NCBI GenBank assembly: GCA_964420835.1
Contig: CAYQUO010000017.1
Coordinates: 1 to 64,000 of the forward strand
DNA from: CAYQUO01 sp964420835
GTDB lineage: Bacteria > Chloroflexota > Anaerolineae > Anaerolineales > Anaerolineaceae
Length of the DNA: 64,000 nt
Direction of reading: 5' to 3'
The stretch's first letter is position 1; the number at the start of each line of letters is the position of its first letter. The translations under genes were made by a program, and so were the position numbers. Below the pieces are notes generated by a model, which was not told the origin of the DNA, did not search any database, and saw only the letters and a list, made by a program, of their open reading frames with translations. Of the stretch, positions 1 to 7,773 are shown piece after piece.

Positions 1-64
1 GCCTGGATTCGAACCAAGATCCACAGATCCAAAGTCTGGTGTGCTGCCATTGCACTACGCCCCA
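1..64 (-). tRNA. tRNA-Gln (anticodon TTG), 3' end cut by window edge
   Basis: Read on the minus strand, the sequence starts with the acceptor half TGGGGCG at position 64, followed by a D-arm, an anticodon stem CCAGA/TCTGT enclosing the loop CTTTGGA (anticodon TTG), and the T-loop signature GGTTCGAATCC. The 3' acceptor strand lies beyond base 1. A U at the first position with an acceptor of this type is usual for bacterial tRNA-Gln. A second tRNA-Gln (CTG) lies beside glnS near 45.2 kb. Confidence 0.9.
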
Positions 65-200
65 GTATCCCCAACTTGCTGCGGGATGGATATTTTAACA
101 CGAATCCAGCCGAATGTAGCCGGCAAAGGGCTGCACATTCAACATTGGTGCCCAACGCGGGAACAGTCTGCTCTCCCATTCTCCCGCCAGAGAGCCCAGG

Positions 201-209
201 TGGTATAAT
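201..209 (+). promoter_or_regulatory. Extended -10 promoter for the EamA gene
   Basis: TGGTATAAT at 201-209 matches the extended -10 form TGnTATAAT. No convincing -35 hexamer is visible 17 bp upstream, as is common for extended -10 promoters. A start site near 216 would leave a leader of about 25 nt carrying the GGGGAGG ribosome-binding site before the TTG start at 240. Confidence 0.45.
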
Positions 210-239
210 CCCACCATTCGCTTCGGGGAGGTTGGTGTA

Positions 240-1133
240 TTGGGAGAACTGGCTTCATTATTGGCATCTTTTTGTTGGACGGTTAGTTCGGTTTCGTTCA
301 CCGAAAGCGGCAGGCGGGTCGGATCGATGGTGGTCAACCGCATCCGCCTGCTCATCGCCACGGTCCTGGTGATGCTCTCCAACCTGGCTCTTACGGGGAG
401 CCTTCTTTCTTTTAATGCCGGTGCCGACCGCTGGATGTGGCTGAGCCTGTCAGGGATTGCCGGCCTGGTGATCGGTGATGGCTGCCTGTTCCAGGCGTAT
501 GTACTCATTGGGGCGCGCCTCTCCGTATTGATGATGGCCGCTTCCCCGGTCATCAGTGCCTTTTTGGCCTGGTATTTCCTGGGGGAGATCCCCAGGCTGC
601 TCCCGGCAATTGGCATTGTGGTCACCGTCCTCGGCATTCTGCTGGTCGTCTCCGAGCAGCAGACCATCCGCCAGTCTGCCATCCCCCGCAAGCAGTACAT
701 TGCCGGCCTTCTTTTTGGACTTGGCGGCGCCGCCGGCCAGGCCTCCAACCTCATCCTGGCCAAAAAGGCCTTCTACGGTGGTTTTCCAACCATCTCAGGT
801 GTGACCATCCGCATGTTCGTCTCCGCGGTGATCATCTGGCTGCTGGCTGCCGCCACGGGAAAGGTGCGCTCAACCATAAAACTGGCCACCTCCGACCGGA
901 AGGCGCTGGGCCACACCGTCCTGGGAAGCATCGTCGGCCCCTTCATCGGCATCTGGCTTTCCATTTACTCCATCCAGACCACATTGATCGGGGTGGCCTC
1001 CACCCTGCAGTCGCTCATGCCGATCATGGTCCTGCCCATCAGCAAATGGGCTTTCAAGGAGCATATCTCCAGCCGGGCGGTCATCGGCACGCTGGTGGCC
1101 ATCGTTGGCGTGGCCATGATCTTCCTGTTCTGA
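240..1133 (+). CDS. EamA/DMT-family permease
   Basis: This 297-residue, very hydrophobic protein has the two-fold five-helix repeat of the drug/metabolite transporter (EamA) family, with repeats of about 1-140 and 150-297 and typical family length. Family members export metabolites such as amino acids or purines through the inner membrane; the substrate cannot be read from sequence. The second repeat ends in the usual hydrophobic helix with G-x-x-L-V-A-I-V-G-V. Translation is predicted from TTG at 240 because GGGGAGG lies about 9 bases upstream. An extended -10 sits just ahead, so the gene is probably transcribed alone. It converges with the Kelch/WD40 gene, with only 28 bp between stop codons. 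Confidence 0.85.
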   Translation: MGELASLLASFCWTVSSVSFTESGRRVGSMVVNRIRLLIATVLVMLSNLALTGSLLSFNAGADRWMWLSLSGIAGLVIGDGCLFQAYVLIGARLSVLMMAASPVISAFLAWYFLGEIPRLLPAIGIVVTVLGILLVVSEQQTIRQSAIPRKQYIAGLLFGLGGAAGQASNLILAKKAFYGGFPTISGVTIRMFVSAVIIWLLAAATGKVRSTIKLATSDRKALGHTVLGSIVGPFIGIWLSIYSIQTTLIGVASTLQSLMPIMVLPISKWAFKEHISSRAVIGTLVAIVGVAMIFLF

Positions 1134-1161
1134 GCCTGTTGCTTGGAAAAAGAGGACCAAC

Positions 1162-4071
1162 CTACGGCGTAGGCGTTGTCGCCGGCGCCGGTGAGGATTG
1201 TATCGTATAGTCCTTCGGCGGTTCACCGTAGTGGTACACCTGGACCGCCCCATCGACACCCAGGGCAGCCAGGGTGTATCCATCCGGGCTGAAAACCACC
1301 GCCCGGTCCGGTCGACCGCGAAAATCCGCCAACAGGTTGCCGCTCAGGGCGTCGAAGGCCTGCACACGCCGGCCGTCGTTGCTGCGGGCTGTCAACAGGC
1401 CGTTGCGCAGTGAGAAGAGGGGTGCCGAGAACAACCCCCCGCGGTCGAAGTTGAATACCCGTTCGCCGGTCATCGGGTCCCAGGCGCGCGTAACCCCACC
1501 CCGGGAATCCGCCGCCAGCAGCCCTCCGTCCGGGCTGTACACCAGGGCAGCCAGGTCTTCCAGCGGCTCCTGGACCGATAACACCGGCACCCCGCGCCCC
1601 AAATCCCAAATGGCCAGTGGGGTTTCATCCTGGCGTTCAAAAGCCAGGCGGGAACTGTCGGGGCTGAAGGCCATCAGCGGCCTGGAACCGGGTTTAAAAC
1701 GGGCAAAGGTCACCGCCTGTAATTCTCCGTCCACCAGGTCCCAGGCGCGCAATCCATCCTGCGGGGCTGAGCGTGAAAAGGTCAGCAACACCCGTCCGTC
1801 CGGGCTGAAGGCGCCGCCGGTTTGCTTCTCCAGCCTGATGCGCACCCTGCCGGTGGCTAGGTCCCAAACGGAAAGGAAATCCTGTTTCGAGCAGCCCGCC
1901 CCGCCCGTGCAAAATCCGGCGGCCAGCAGGCTGGAATCCGGGCTGAAGGCCCACCAGTCTAGGACGCAGGGCACATCCACGCTGCCGGGCTCCAGCAGCC
2001 AGAGTTCCTGTCCGCCCAGGGTGTCCCATACCACCAGTTGTCCCCGGCGGGTGATTCCCGCCAGCAGTCGCCCGTCGGGGCTGAAACCCGCCCCGGCCAA
2101 AGGCTGCCCGGCATTGAAGGTGCGAACCTTGCGCGCCTCGTTCACCTGCCACAGCCCCAGGCTGTTATGCCCGCCGGCAACCGCCAGCTGGCTGCCATCT
2201 GCATTGAAGGCCGGCAGCGCCGGCGGCTCCTCCAGGTCTGTCGGTGCCGGCAGACTCAGCCAAAGCCTCGCCTGTCCTGCCAGCCCGGATGGGGGCAGTT
2301 GCAGCGTGGGCGTGCGCCAGGGTTCGGTTGGCCCGGCCGGCGCCGTTTCCGCTGTTTCTCCTCCCGGCGGCGCGATCAGCGGTGCATACAGCAGGGTGCC
2401 GGGGAGCAGCATGCCGCCATCGCCTTTGCCCCCCGAGAGCCACAACTGGCCCCCCGGCAGGTCCACCGCCGCCGCCACCGCCCTGGCCTCGGGCATCTCC
2501 GGCGCCGGTTGCCAGGTTGTCGATTGGGGATCGAAGTACCATGCCTGCCTGGAAACCTCCCCAAATCCCAGGTCGGCCGTGCCCCCGGCCAGCAGGCCTC
2601 GTCCATCCGGCAGCGCCGAAAGCGCCCCCCACAGCGAGGGGGCCGGCAGGCGGCCGGCATCCGACCAACGGCCGCTTTGCAGGTCATACAACTCGACCGA
2701 ATCGGTCACCCCGGGTGGTTTGTTCACCCCGCCGGCCACCAGCACCCCGCCGCCGGCCAGTGCTGCCGCCGCGTGTTCGGTCCGCGCCATTATCATGGGG
2801 GAAGCCGCCTGCCAGGTGTTTGTTCTTGGGTCGTAGATCTCGCTGGTGGCAAACACTTCGCTGCCGGCACCGCCGGCCACCAGCACCCGCCCGTCCGGCA
2901 GCAGCGAAGCCGTGTGTCCGTTGCGAAGTTGCAGCATGTTCCCGGCAGGGCTCCAGGTTCCAGAAGCCGGGTCGAACAACTCGGCACCTGCCAGCACCGG
3001 GCGTGAGCCCTCAACGCACAGACCGCCCGCCACGAGCACCCGCCCATCCCTCAGCAGTGTGGCCGTATGCCCGCTGCCATGGCAAAAAAGCGGCATGCTG
3101 GCCAGCCAGCCATTGCCCTCCGGGTCGTACAATTCCGCGGAGGCCAGCGGCAGCCCATCGTTGTTCTGCCCCCCCAAAACCAGCGCCCGCCCGTCCGCCA
3201 GCGCTGTCAGGCTGTGCGAATCTCGCCCTTCCGGCAGCGCTGCGGCAACCTGCCAGGTGTTGCTGTTGCGGTCGAACAGCCAGGCCGTGCCAAGGGACTG
3301 GAAATCGTCCATGCCGCCGGCCAGCAGAATGCGCCCGTCCGCCAGCAGCGCCGCTGCATGCCAGGCCCTGCCCTCCTCCAGCGGCGCCAGTTCGTGCCAC
3401 TCCCCCGGCGAAGGCGTTGGCAGCACCGCCGTCGTGGGCGGGAAGAACGAATACCGGCCCAGCAGGTATCTCCTGGCGAACCAGCCGGCGATCAGCAGCA
3501 CGCCCAGCAGGATGGCTGTCACCAGCAGGAGGATCAGCCTGCCAACCCTCCGGTTTCCAGTGGGGCTTTCCGCCCGCCGGCCAGGGGGTTCGCTCCCGGC
3601 AGGCGGGGGTGCCTTGCCGGCAGTCGCGGTTCTCAATTGCGCTGCGCCCGTAGTACCCGGGGCTTCAAGGCCTGCCTGTACAATTCTCCCCTGCGAAGTT
3701 TCGGGGGTTGCCGGCGAACTTTTGCCGCTTTGCGGGGTTCCTCTGGTCGCTATGCGCGGCTCATCATCCGGCAGCGATTGGAGGAATTCAGGCGTTGTAT
3801 TGTTGGGGGTTCCATGCGCCGTCACCTGGCCGCCAAGCGCCGCCAGTTCGTCCAGCATGGGAACGCTGCCGGGGATGGCCTTCAGGCCGGCCTGCAGCAC
3901 GGCTCTCCGCCTCTCCGGGCTGGTGTAGCAGCGCGACAGCCACAGCCAGGCCTGTTCGTCCGAGCGGTCGGCCTGCAACAGGGCCTCCAGCAGAGGCCGG
4001 GCTTCCTTCAAACGCCCCGCCCGCACCAGCGACACCGCCTGCTGGAACTCCCGCCCGCTCAGCGCTGCCAT
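1162..4071 (-). CDS. TPR-TM-Kelch-WD40 multi-propeller membrane protein
   Basis: This 969-residue protein has four parts. Residues 1-80 form a TPR-like helical repeat region. About 80-175 is a Pro/Thr-rich linker. One transmembrane helix lies near 178-200. A large outer part follows: Kelch/galactose-oxidase-type repeats (about 225-565, recurring [AL]-x-G-x-V-L-V-A-G-G) and then WD40-type repeats (about 610-950, recurring F-S-P-D-G-x-x-L-A). Two successive beta-propellers on one anchor suggest a protein- or glycan-binding scaffold; no enzyme motif is seen. The start at 4071 is preceded by GGAGG. The WD40 blades are of the kind found in Chloroflexota and Cyanobacteria. It ends in TAG; the continuation beyond it is not protein-like, so I take that stop as real. 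Which side of the membrane the propellers face is inferred, not seen. Confidence 0.8.
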   Translation of the reverse strand: MAALSGREFQQAVSLVRAGRLKEARPLLEALLQADRSDEQAWLWLSRCYTSPERRRAVLQAGLKAIPGSVPMLDELAALGGQVTAHGTPNNTTPEFLQSLPDDEPRIATRGTPQSGKSSPATPETSQGRIVQAGLEAPGTTGAAQLRTATAGKAPPPAGSEPPGRRAESPTGNRRVGRLILLLVTAILLGVLLIAGWFARRYLLGRYSFFPPTTAVLPTPSPGEWHELAPLEEGRAWHAAALLADGRILLAGGMDDFQSLGTAWLFDRNSNTWQVAAALPEGRDSHSLTALADGRALVLGGQNNDGLPLASAELYDPEGNGWLASMPLFCHGSGHTATLLRDGRVLVAGGLCVEGSRPVLAGAELFDPASGTWSPAGNMLQLRNGHTASLLPDGRVLVAGGAGSEVFATSEIYDPRTNTWQAASPMIMARTEHAAAALAGGGVLVAGGVNKPPGVTDSVELYDLQSGRWSDAGRLPAPSLWGALSALPDGRGLLAGGTADLGFGEVSRQAWYFDPQSTTWQPAPEMPEARAVAAAVDLPGGQLWLSGGKGDGGMLLPGTLLYAPLIAPPGGETAETAPAGPTEPWRTPTLQLPPSGLAGQARLWLSLPAPTDLEEPPALPAFNADGSQLAVAGGHNSLGLWQVNEARKVRTFNAGQPLAGAGFSPDGRLLAGITRRGQLVVWDTLGGQELWLLEPGSVDVPCVLDWWAFSPDSSLLAAGFCTGGAGCSKQDFLSVWDLATGRVRIRLEKQTGGAFSPDGRVLLTFSRSAPQDGLRAWDLVDGELQAVTFARFKPGSRPLMAFSPDSSRLAFERQDETPLAIWDLGRGVPVLSVQEPLEDLAALVYSPDGGLLAADSRGGVTRAWDPMTGERVFNFDRGGLFSAPLFSLRNGLLTARSNDGRRVQAFDALSGNLLADFRGRPDRAVVFSPDGYTLAALGVDGAVQVYHYGEPPKDYTIQSSPAPATTPTP

Positions 4072-4125
4072 GCCGCCTCCGCCACCCGCCTGCTGCTCAT
4101 GAACTCCATTATACAGGCGGCGGGC

Positions 4126-4887
4126 TCAGCCGGACGGTGGCAGCACCTCGCCGTGCGTCTTTTCCCAGGTTTCGTCGTCCACCAGCGTCACCACCCGGTA
4201 GGATTCGGCGTAGGCCATCTCCTTGCCCCGGGCCGCCTCTGCCGCCCATTGGCGGATCATTTCCCCCGAGCCGATATCCTTCACCTGGCTTTTGTGGGCC
4301 AGCAGCGCCTGGATCTTGAGGTCCATCGTCTCCTCGATGTTCACAAAGGTGTCGCCGTTGCCCCACGAGGTGGCGTACACCTTGCGCGGCTTGAAGGCCC
4401 GCAGCCCCTCGGCCTCCAGGTCCTCGAACAGGTTGGGCTGCCCGGCGGCTGGGAAGGTGGCGTCCAGCGCCGCCTGGGCCGCCGCCCGGTGGTCCGGGTG
4501 GTTGATGTAATCCTCCCCGGACCAGACGATAGTCGGGTCGCCGACCACCACCACCTCCGGGCGGAAGCGGCGGATCTCGCGCACGATCATTTTTCGCAGG
4601 CGCAGGGTGGGCTCCAGCAGGCCATCCGGCTCGCCAAGGAAGACCACGTCGGTCACACCGATTACGGCTGCCGCCGCCCGCGCCTCGGCCTGGCGGATCT
4701 CCGCTGCCCGGGCGGTGGTCATTCCCGGTTCGGCGATGCCCACCTCGCCGCTGGTGCAAAGCACGTAGCCGATGCGGCAGCCCTTCCTGGACCAGCGGGC
4801 CAGCGTGCCCACACAACTGAACTCGATATCGTCCGGGTGTGCCATGATGGCCAGGGCACTGGCCGGGGTGTAGGTGGATGGGGTCAT
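4126..4887 (-). CDS. PIG-L / LmbE-family N-acetylglucosaminyl deacetylase
   Basis: This 253-residue protein carries the family signature AHPDDIE near residue 17, which supplies the Asp and His that bind zinc. It also has a distal H-P-D-H segment (in INHPDHRAA, about residue 131) that gives the third metal ligand. PIG-L enzymes remove acetyl groups from GlcNAc-type substrates, including GlcNAc-inositol, bacillithiol and mycothiol precursors and chitobiose; the substrate here is undetermined. Length is normal. The start ATG at 4887 follows a strong GAGGAGG. The gene is transcribed in the same direction as the Kelch/WD40 gene with about 54 bp between them, so cotranscription is likely. Confidence 0.88.
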   Translation of the reverse strand: MTPSTYTPASALAIMAHPDDIEFSCVGTLARWSRKGCRIGYVLCTSGEVGIAEPGMTTARAAEIRQAEARAAAAVIGVTDVVFLGEPDGLLEPTLRLRKMIVREIRRFRPEVVVVGDPTIVWSGEDYINHPDHRAAAQAALDATFPAAGQPNLFEDLEAEGLRAFKPRKVYATSWGNGDTFVNIEETMDLKIQALLAHKSQVKDIGSGEMIRQWAAEAARGKEMAYAESYRVVTLVDDETWEKTHGEVLPPSG

Positions 4888-5044
4888 AAATGCCTCCTCT
4901 TGTTGCTACCAATAAATCCTGGCCGATTGCCCTCAGGTAATGGCCGGGTATTGCAATCTGAAGGTCCGATTGGTGCGGTGCCTCTGCCAGGCGTCAATCA
5001 TAGCACAAAGCGAATCACCGGTGAAGAATTGATTACAGGCGATA

Positions 5045-5053
5045 TGATATAAT
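5045..5053 (+). promoter_or_regulatory. Extended -10 promoter of the tRNA-Met leader
   Basis: TGATATAAT at 5045-5053 fits TGnTATAAT. A transcript starting near 5060 would run through both copies of the 116-117 bp leader repeat before the mature tRNA-Met at 5300. No other promoter-like sequence is obvious inside the repeat units. Confidence 0.5.
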
Positions 5054-5063
5054 CGCGATACAT

Positions 5064-5296
5064 AGGGGGCCCGCCGCAGGTCCCGGAATGTCTTTCTTCC
5101 GGGATCGCGAAAGTGGCAGAAGGTGCTGGGATGGTTTGTTTCCAGTACAGAGCGCCCGGTGGGTGAGCAGTTGGATGTACAGGGGGCCCGCCGCAGGTCC
5201 CGGATGGGTTGCTTCCGGGATCGCGAAAGTGGCAGAAGGTGCTGGGATGGTTTGTTTCCAGTACAGAGCGCCCGGCGGGTGAACAGTTGGATGTAC
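5064..5296 (+). repeat. Tandem duplication of the tRNA-Met leader (117 + 116 bp)
   Basis: Two nearly identical head-to-tail units lie at 5064-5180 and 5181-5296. They differ by a single-base indel and a few substitutions. Each unit starts with AGGGGGCCCG, the same ten bases that form the 5' end of the adjacent tRNA (5297-5306). The tandem array thus ends exactly in the acceptor stem of tRNA-Met. Each unit can form a hairpin from CCCGGAA/TTCCGGG (CCCGGA/TCCGGG in unit 2), which survives the sequence differences. Slippage or recombination between copies of AGGGGGCCCG would explain the duplication. Confidence 0.85.
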
Positions 5297-5299
5297 AGG

Positions 5300-5371
5300 G
5301 GGCCCGTAGCTCAGTGGCAGAGCACGCGGCTCATAACCGCTGGGTCGATGGTTCGAATCCATCCGGGCCCA
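5300..5371 (+). tRNA. tRNA-Met (anticodon CAT)
   Basis: The acceptor stem GGGCCCG (5300-5306) pairs with CGGGCCC (5364-5370), with discriminator A at 5371. The anticodon loop CTCATAA is closed by GCGG/CCGC, and GGTTCGAATCC gives the T-arm. No CCA is encoded. The first acceptor pair is G-C, so this is not a typical initiator; it is elongator Met or an Ile2 tRNA whose C34 would be modified to lysidine. It lies directly after a duplicated leader with its own promoter. Confidence 0.92.
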
Positions 5372-5477
5372 CTGAAACTCATAGGGGGTAAGGCTTCAAG
5401 TATCGCTTCTTTATTGGTGGACGGAACGCGCAAACACATTGATGTCGTTGATCCGATTTCCCATGGGAGGTGACCTT

Positions 5478-6107
5478 GTGCTTGATGGACCTCCCATCTT
5501 TCGTGACCCAAAAGCCGGGGAGCAAAGGGAGGCGCAAATATTTTCAGGCCATGTCGCACCGTTGAACAACTGGGTGCGGCAGTTGCGAACCCGATTGGGG
5601 CCGAACGCCATCGTCCCGTGGTTCGATCCATGGGATGGTGGTTGTGAGGCACAGATCCTTTGGCTCCTTGAAGCTCCAGGGCCGAAAGCGACCCGTGAAC
5701 GCGGTGGAAGCGGCTTTATTTCCTGCAACAATAATGATGGGACCGCACAGAACACCTGGGAGACCAGGGAGGAAGCGGGTGTCCCTCGCAGGCTGGTCGT
5801 TCATTGGAACGTCATACCCTATTACCTGGGTACCAGCACCAGGATCAGGGCCTGCAACCCGCACGACGTCGCCGCGGTTGGTCCGCTGCTCATGGAACTG
5901 CTCAAACTCCTCCCCCGCCTCAAGGTCGTGATCCTTGGAGGTGCGGCCGCCCGGAAGATATGGCAGGGTTTTGCCCCGATTCGCATAAAACTGCATCTTA
6001 TTGAATGCCCCCACCCCTCACCGACGAATATCAATACCCGTCGGGGGTCCAGGGAACTCGTTGTCAAGGCCTGGCAAACTGCCCTCAAATATGTAAGGGT
6101 TGATTAA
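5478..6107 (+). CDS. Uracil-DNA glycosylase superfamily protein
   Basis: The frame is open from 5439. I choose GTG at 5478 because a perfect GGAGGTGA lies five bases before it, while the upstream TTG/ATG codons have no such site. The resulting 209-residue protein carries three features of the UDG fold in order: E-A-P-G-P (about 65-69, equivalent to the water-activating GxxPG loop), an Asn-containing strand W-N-V-I-P (about 110-114), and H-P-S-P (about 179-182, the DNA-minor-groove loop). Members excise uracil or other damaged bases; this divergent group is often annotated only as UDG-like. It lies at the left edge of the AT-richer island with the restriction-modification genes. The exact substrate is uncertain. 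Confidence 0.65.
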   Translation: MLDGPPIFRDPKAGEQREAQIFSGHVAPLNNWVRQLRTRLGPNAIVPWFDPWDGGCEAQILWLLEAPGPKATRERGGSGFISCNNNDGTAQNTWETREEAGVPRRLVVHWNVIPYYLGTSTRIRACNPHDVAAVGPLLMELLKLLPRLKVVILGGAAARKIWQGFAPIRIKLHLIECPHPSPTNINTRRGSRELVVKAWQTALKYVRVD

Positions 6108-6294
6108 TGGGTGAACGCTAGGGCAATGGCTAACCACCCTTTGGTAATGCTCAAGTGTTATATACTTCAAATGGCCGGGATTGCTGTTTGACCTCCAGCC
6201 GTTATGATGTGCTAAACCGTTAACCGGTTTGGTTGCAATTTTTTCATTCTTCGCTTTGGTTGTTTGGTCAAACGATCAGGAAATTGGAGGGGAT

Positions 6295-6603
6295 ATGCCA
6301 TGTGCTTATACACCCGAAGAATATCAAGCCATTTTCGAGCGGCTGCTCACCCATCTCAGGATTGCCTTGAATATGCAGGCCATCCCTTATGACATTAATG
6401 GCAACCGTCTGCGCCTGTTCCTGAATGCCGTGAAAGCCAACCATTACGAGGTCTGCTTTCGTGAAAAATACCTGGAAATTGGCCTGCATTTCGAGAGCAC
6501 CTTGCAGCCGAACGAACTGCGGTTGAACGCATTCATTGACCACAAGGAGAAGATCATCACCGCCATGGGAATGCCGGTCCAGTTCGGCAAACTGGAGAAC
6601 TAG
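6295..6603 (+). CDS. Conserved-looking hypothetical protein; frame continues past TAG to 6741
   Basis: ATG at 6295 is preceded by GGAGGGG; the frame is open further upstream (6229) but has no ribosome site there. The first 102 residues are soluble and mixed alpha/beta, and I do not recognise the family. The TAG at 6601-6603 is followed in the same frame by 45 further codons ending at TAA 6739-6741. These read as a plausible amphipathic helix (for example E-F-Q-R-T-V-E-D-F-I-K). The gene may therefore be longer than the first stop suggests, as in glnS and the ThaI-like nuclease of this window. It sits between the UDG-like gene and the restriction genes in an AT-richer segment. Confidence 0.55.
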   Translation: MPCAYTPEEYQAIFERLLTHLRIALNMQAIPYDINGNRLRLFLNAVKANHYEVCFREKYLEIGLHFESTLQPNELRLNAFIDHKEKIITAMGMPVQFGKLEN

Positions 6604-6741
6604 GACCGCCGCAGGGTGTGGATGGAAATACCACCCTCAAATGTAGGAAAAATCCTCGCCAATAACCAGCAGGAATTCCAGCGAACGGTTGAGGATTTCA
6701 TAAAAATAACCTTGCCGATTTTCCGGAGTAGTGTTCAATAA

Positions 6742-7154
6742 GCAAAACAATTCCATCAACATCTTTCGATTTGTCTACGGCACTCAAACAGAATGATATT
6801 CTCTGCACAGCCAAGGCTATCGTCACCGATGCCATCGGAATACTCATTGGTCTCTGCACTTGCTCGACCAATTTTTTACTGACCTTTCCTCAGTTTGGAA
6901 GATATTCAAAAAGATGACGGGAAAATTGTAGGCTGGTGATTAAAAGGATTACCTTATATTCATTCGTCAAGATTTCTGAAATGATTCAACCCATGCGATA
7001 ATCTTATTGAGATCACATCATTCTTTCTAATGGGTATGGTGCGAATTTGAAGTGTTCTTGACCTGAGGGATATTGACCGGCAATCAGTATGTCAAGAATT
7101 GTTTGGCTCAAAACGAATTAATATCGGAACATGATGTATGAAGGGGATAACAAG
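6742..7154. other. AT-rich intergenic stretch
   Basis: About 410 bp with low GC and no convincing open frame on either strand. A short plus-strand fragment around 6780-6880 reads as protein-like in one frame but is broken by stops. It could be a decayed gene. Confidence 0.4.
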
Positions 7155-7694
7155 ATGGATATTACTGAATTATTCAAGGATCTAAGAATTGTGTCAAGGA
7201 TTCAACAGAAATTACCTGCGCTCTTTTATCTTGCCGAGTTGGACAGTTCGCGAGCTGGAAAGGTGGGGATGGAGGTTGGTTCTCTGCGGGAAAAAATAAT
7301 CATTGCTTTACTCATGTACAAATTTGGACCTTCAAATGTTGATACGAATATCCCAATTACCGAACCGGAAGTCGATGCCAAATTATCCGGTGTACCTTTA
7401 TCAATAAAAACAATTACCGGTAAATATTTATCAGGCGTAAAATTAATTTGGACAGTCGATGCAACTCAGGCGAAATTATTTAGGCAGAATTATTATCCAT
7501 TATGCGATATGATCTTGGTTCGAATTAACTGGGGATCAACAAGCCCTATGTATTTATTCCCCCGTGATATTCAACGGCAGGTATTACACAAAATCGGAAG
7601 AGACGAATATATCACCTTACCCAAAGCAGGTACAAATCCTAGGGGGGTGGAGATTTCAAAAAAAGCACTTGAAAACCTGGCGGGGGATCCTTAG
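7155..7694 (+). CDS. ThaI-like type II restriction endonuclease
   Basis: This 179-residue protein resembles the ThaI family (prototype cutting CGCG): the conserved N-terminal block S-S-R-A-G-K-V-G-M-E-V-G-S-L-R-E is followed by a PD-(D/E)xK-type centre, E-P-E-V-D-A-K-L...P-L-S-I-K-T (residues about 73-90, with Asp and the S-I-K lysine as candidate catalytic residues). Near the end is G-T-N-P-R-G-V-E-I-S-K. ATG at 7155 is chosen because AAGGGGAT lies about seven bases upstream. The frame meets TAG at 7692-7694 but continues for 28 protein-like codons (ending P-Y-Q-R-W-L-D-Y-W-Q-S-D) to TAA at 7779-7781, just before the methyltransferase. The full family-length protein probably includes that tail. 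The GC content is far below neighbouring genes, pointing to horizontal transfer. The specificity is inferred from family resemblance only. Confidence 0.72.
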   Translation: MDITELFKDLRIVSRIQQKLPALFYLAELDSSRAGKVGMEVGSLREKIIIALLMYKFGPSNVDTNIPITEPEVDAKLSGVPLSIKTITGKYLSGVKLIWTVDATQAKLFRQNYYPLCDMILVRINWGSTSPMYLFPRDIQRQVLHKIGRDEYITLPKAGTNPRGVEISKKALENLAGDP

Positions 7695-7773
7695 GTTCTC
7701 ACCATACCAATTGACTGGATAAAACATACAATCGCTTATAATCCTTATCAACGCTGGTTGGATTATTGGCAAA

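Noticed and set aside
95..763. 222-codon minus-strand frame opposite EamA
   Set aside because: A shadow of the EamA gene caused by high GC and codon bias; no ribosome site or family.
1162..1164. TAG at the end of the Kelch/WD40 gene as another readthrough site
   Set aside because: The 26 codons beyond it are Arg/Pro-rich, overlap the convergent EamA gene and do not look like protein. I take it as a true stop.
1274..2836. 520-codon plus-strand frame opposite the Kelch/WD40 gene
   Set aside because: The Pro/Ser/Arg-rich composition is that of antisense reading of a repetitive GC-rich gene.
5033..5362. Minus-strand frame across the leader repeats and tRNA-Met
   Set aside because: It reads through a tRNA and a tandem repeat; repeated peptide units reflect the DNA repeat only.
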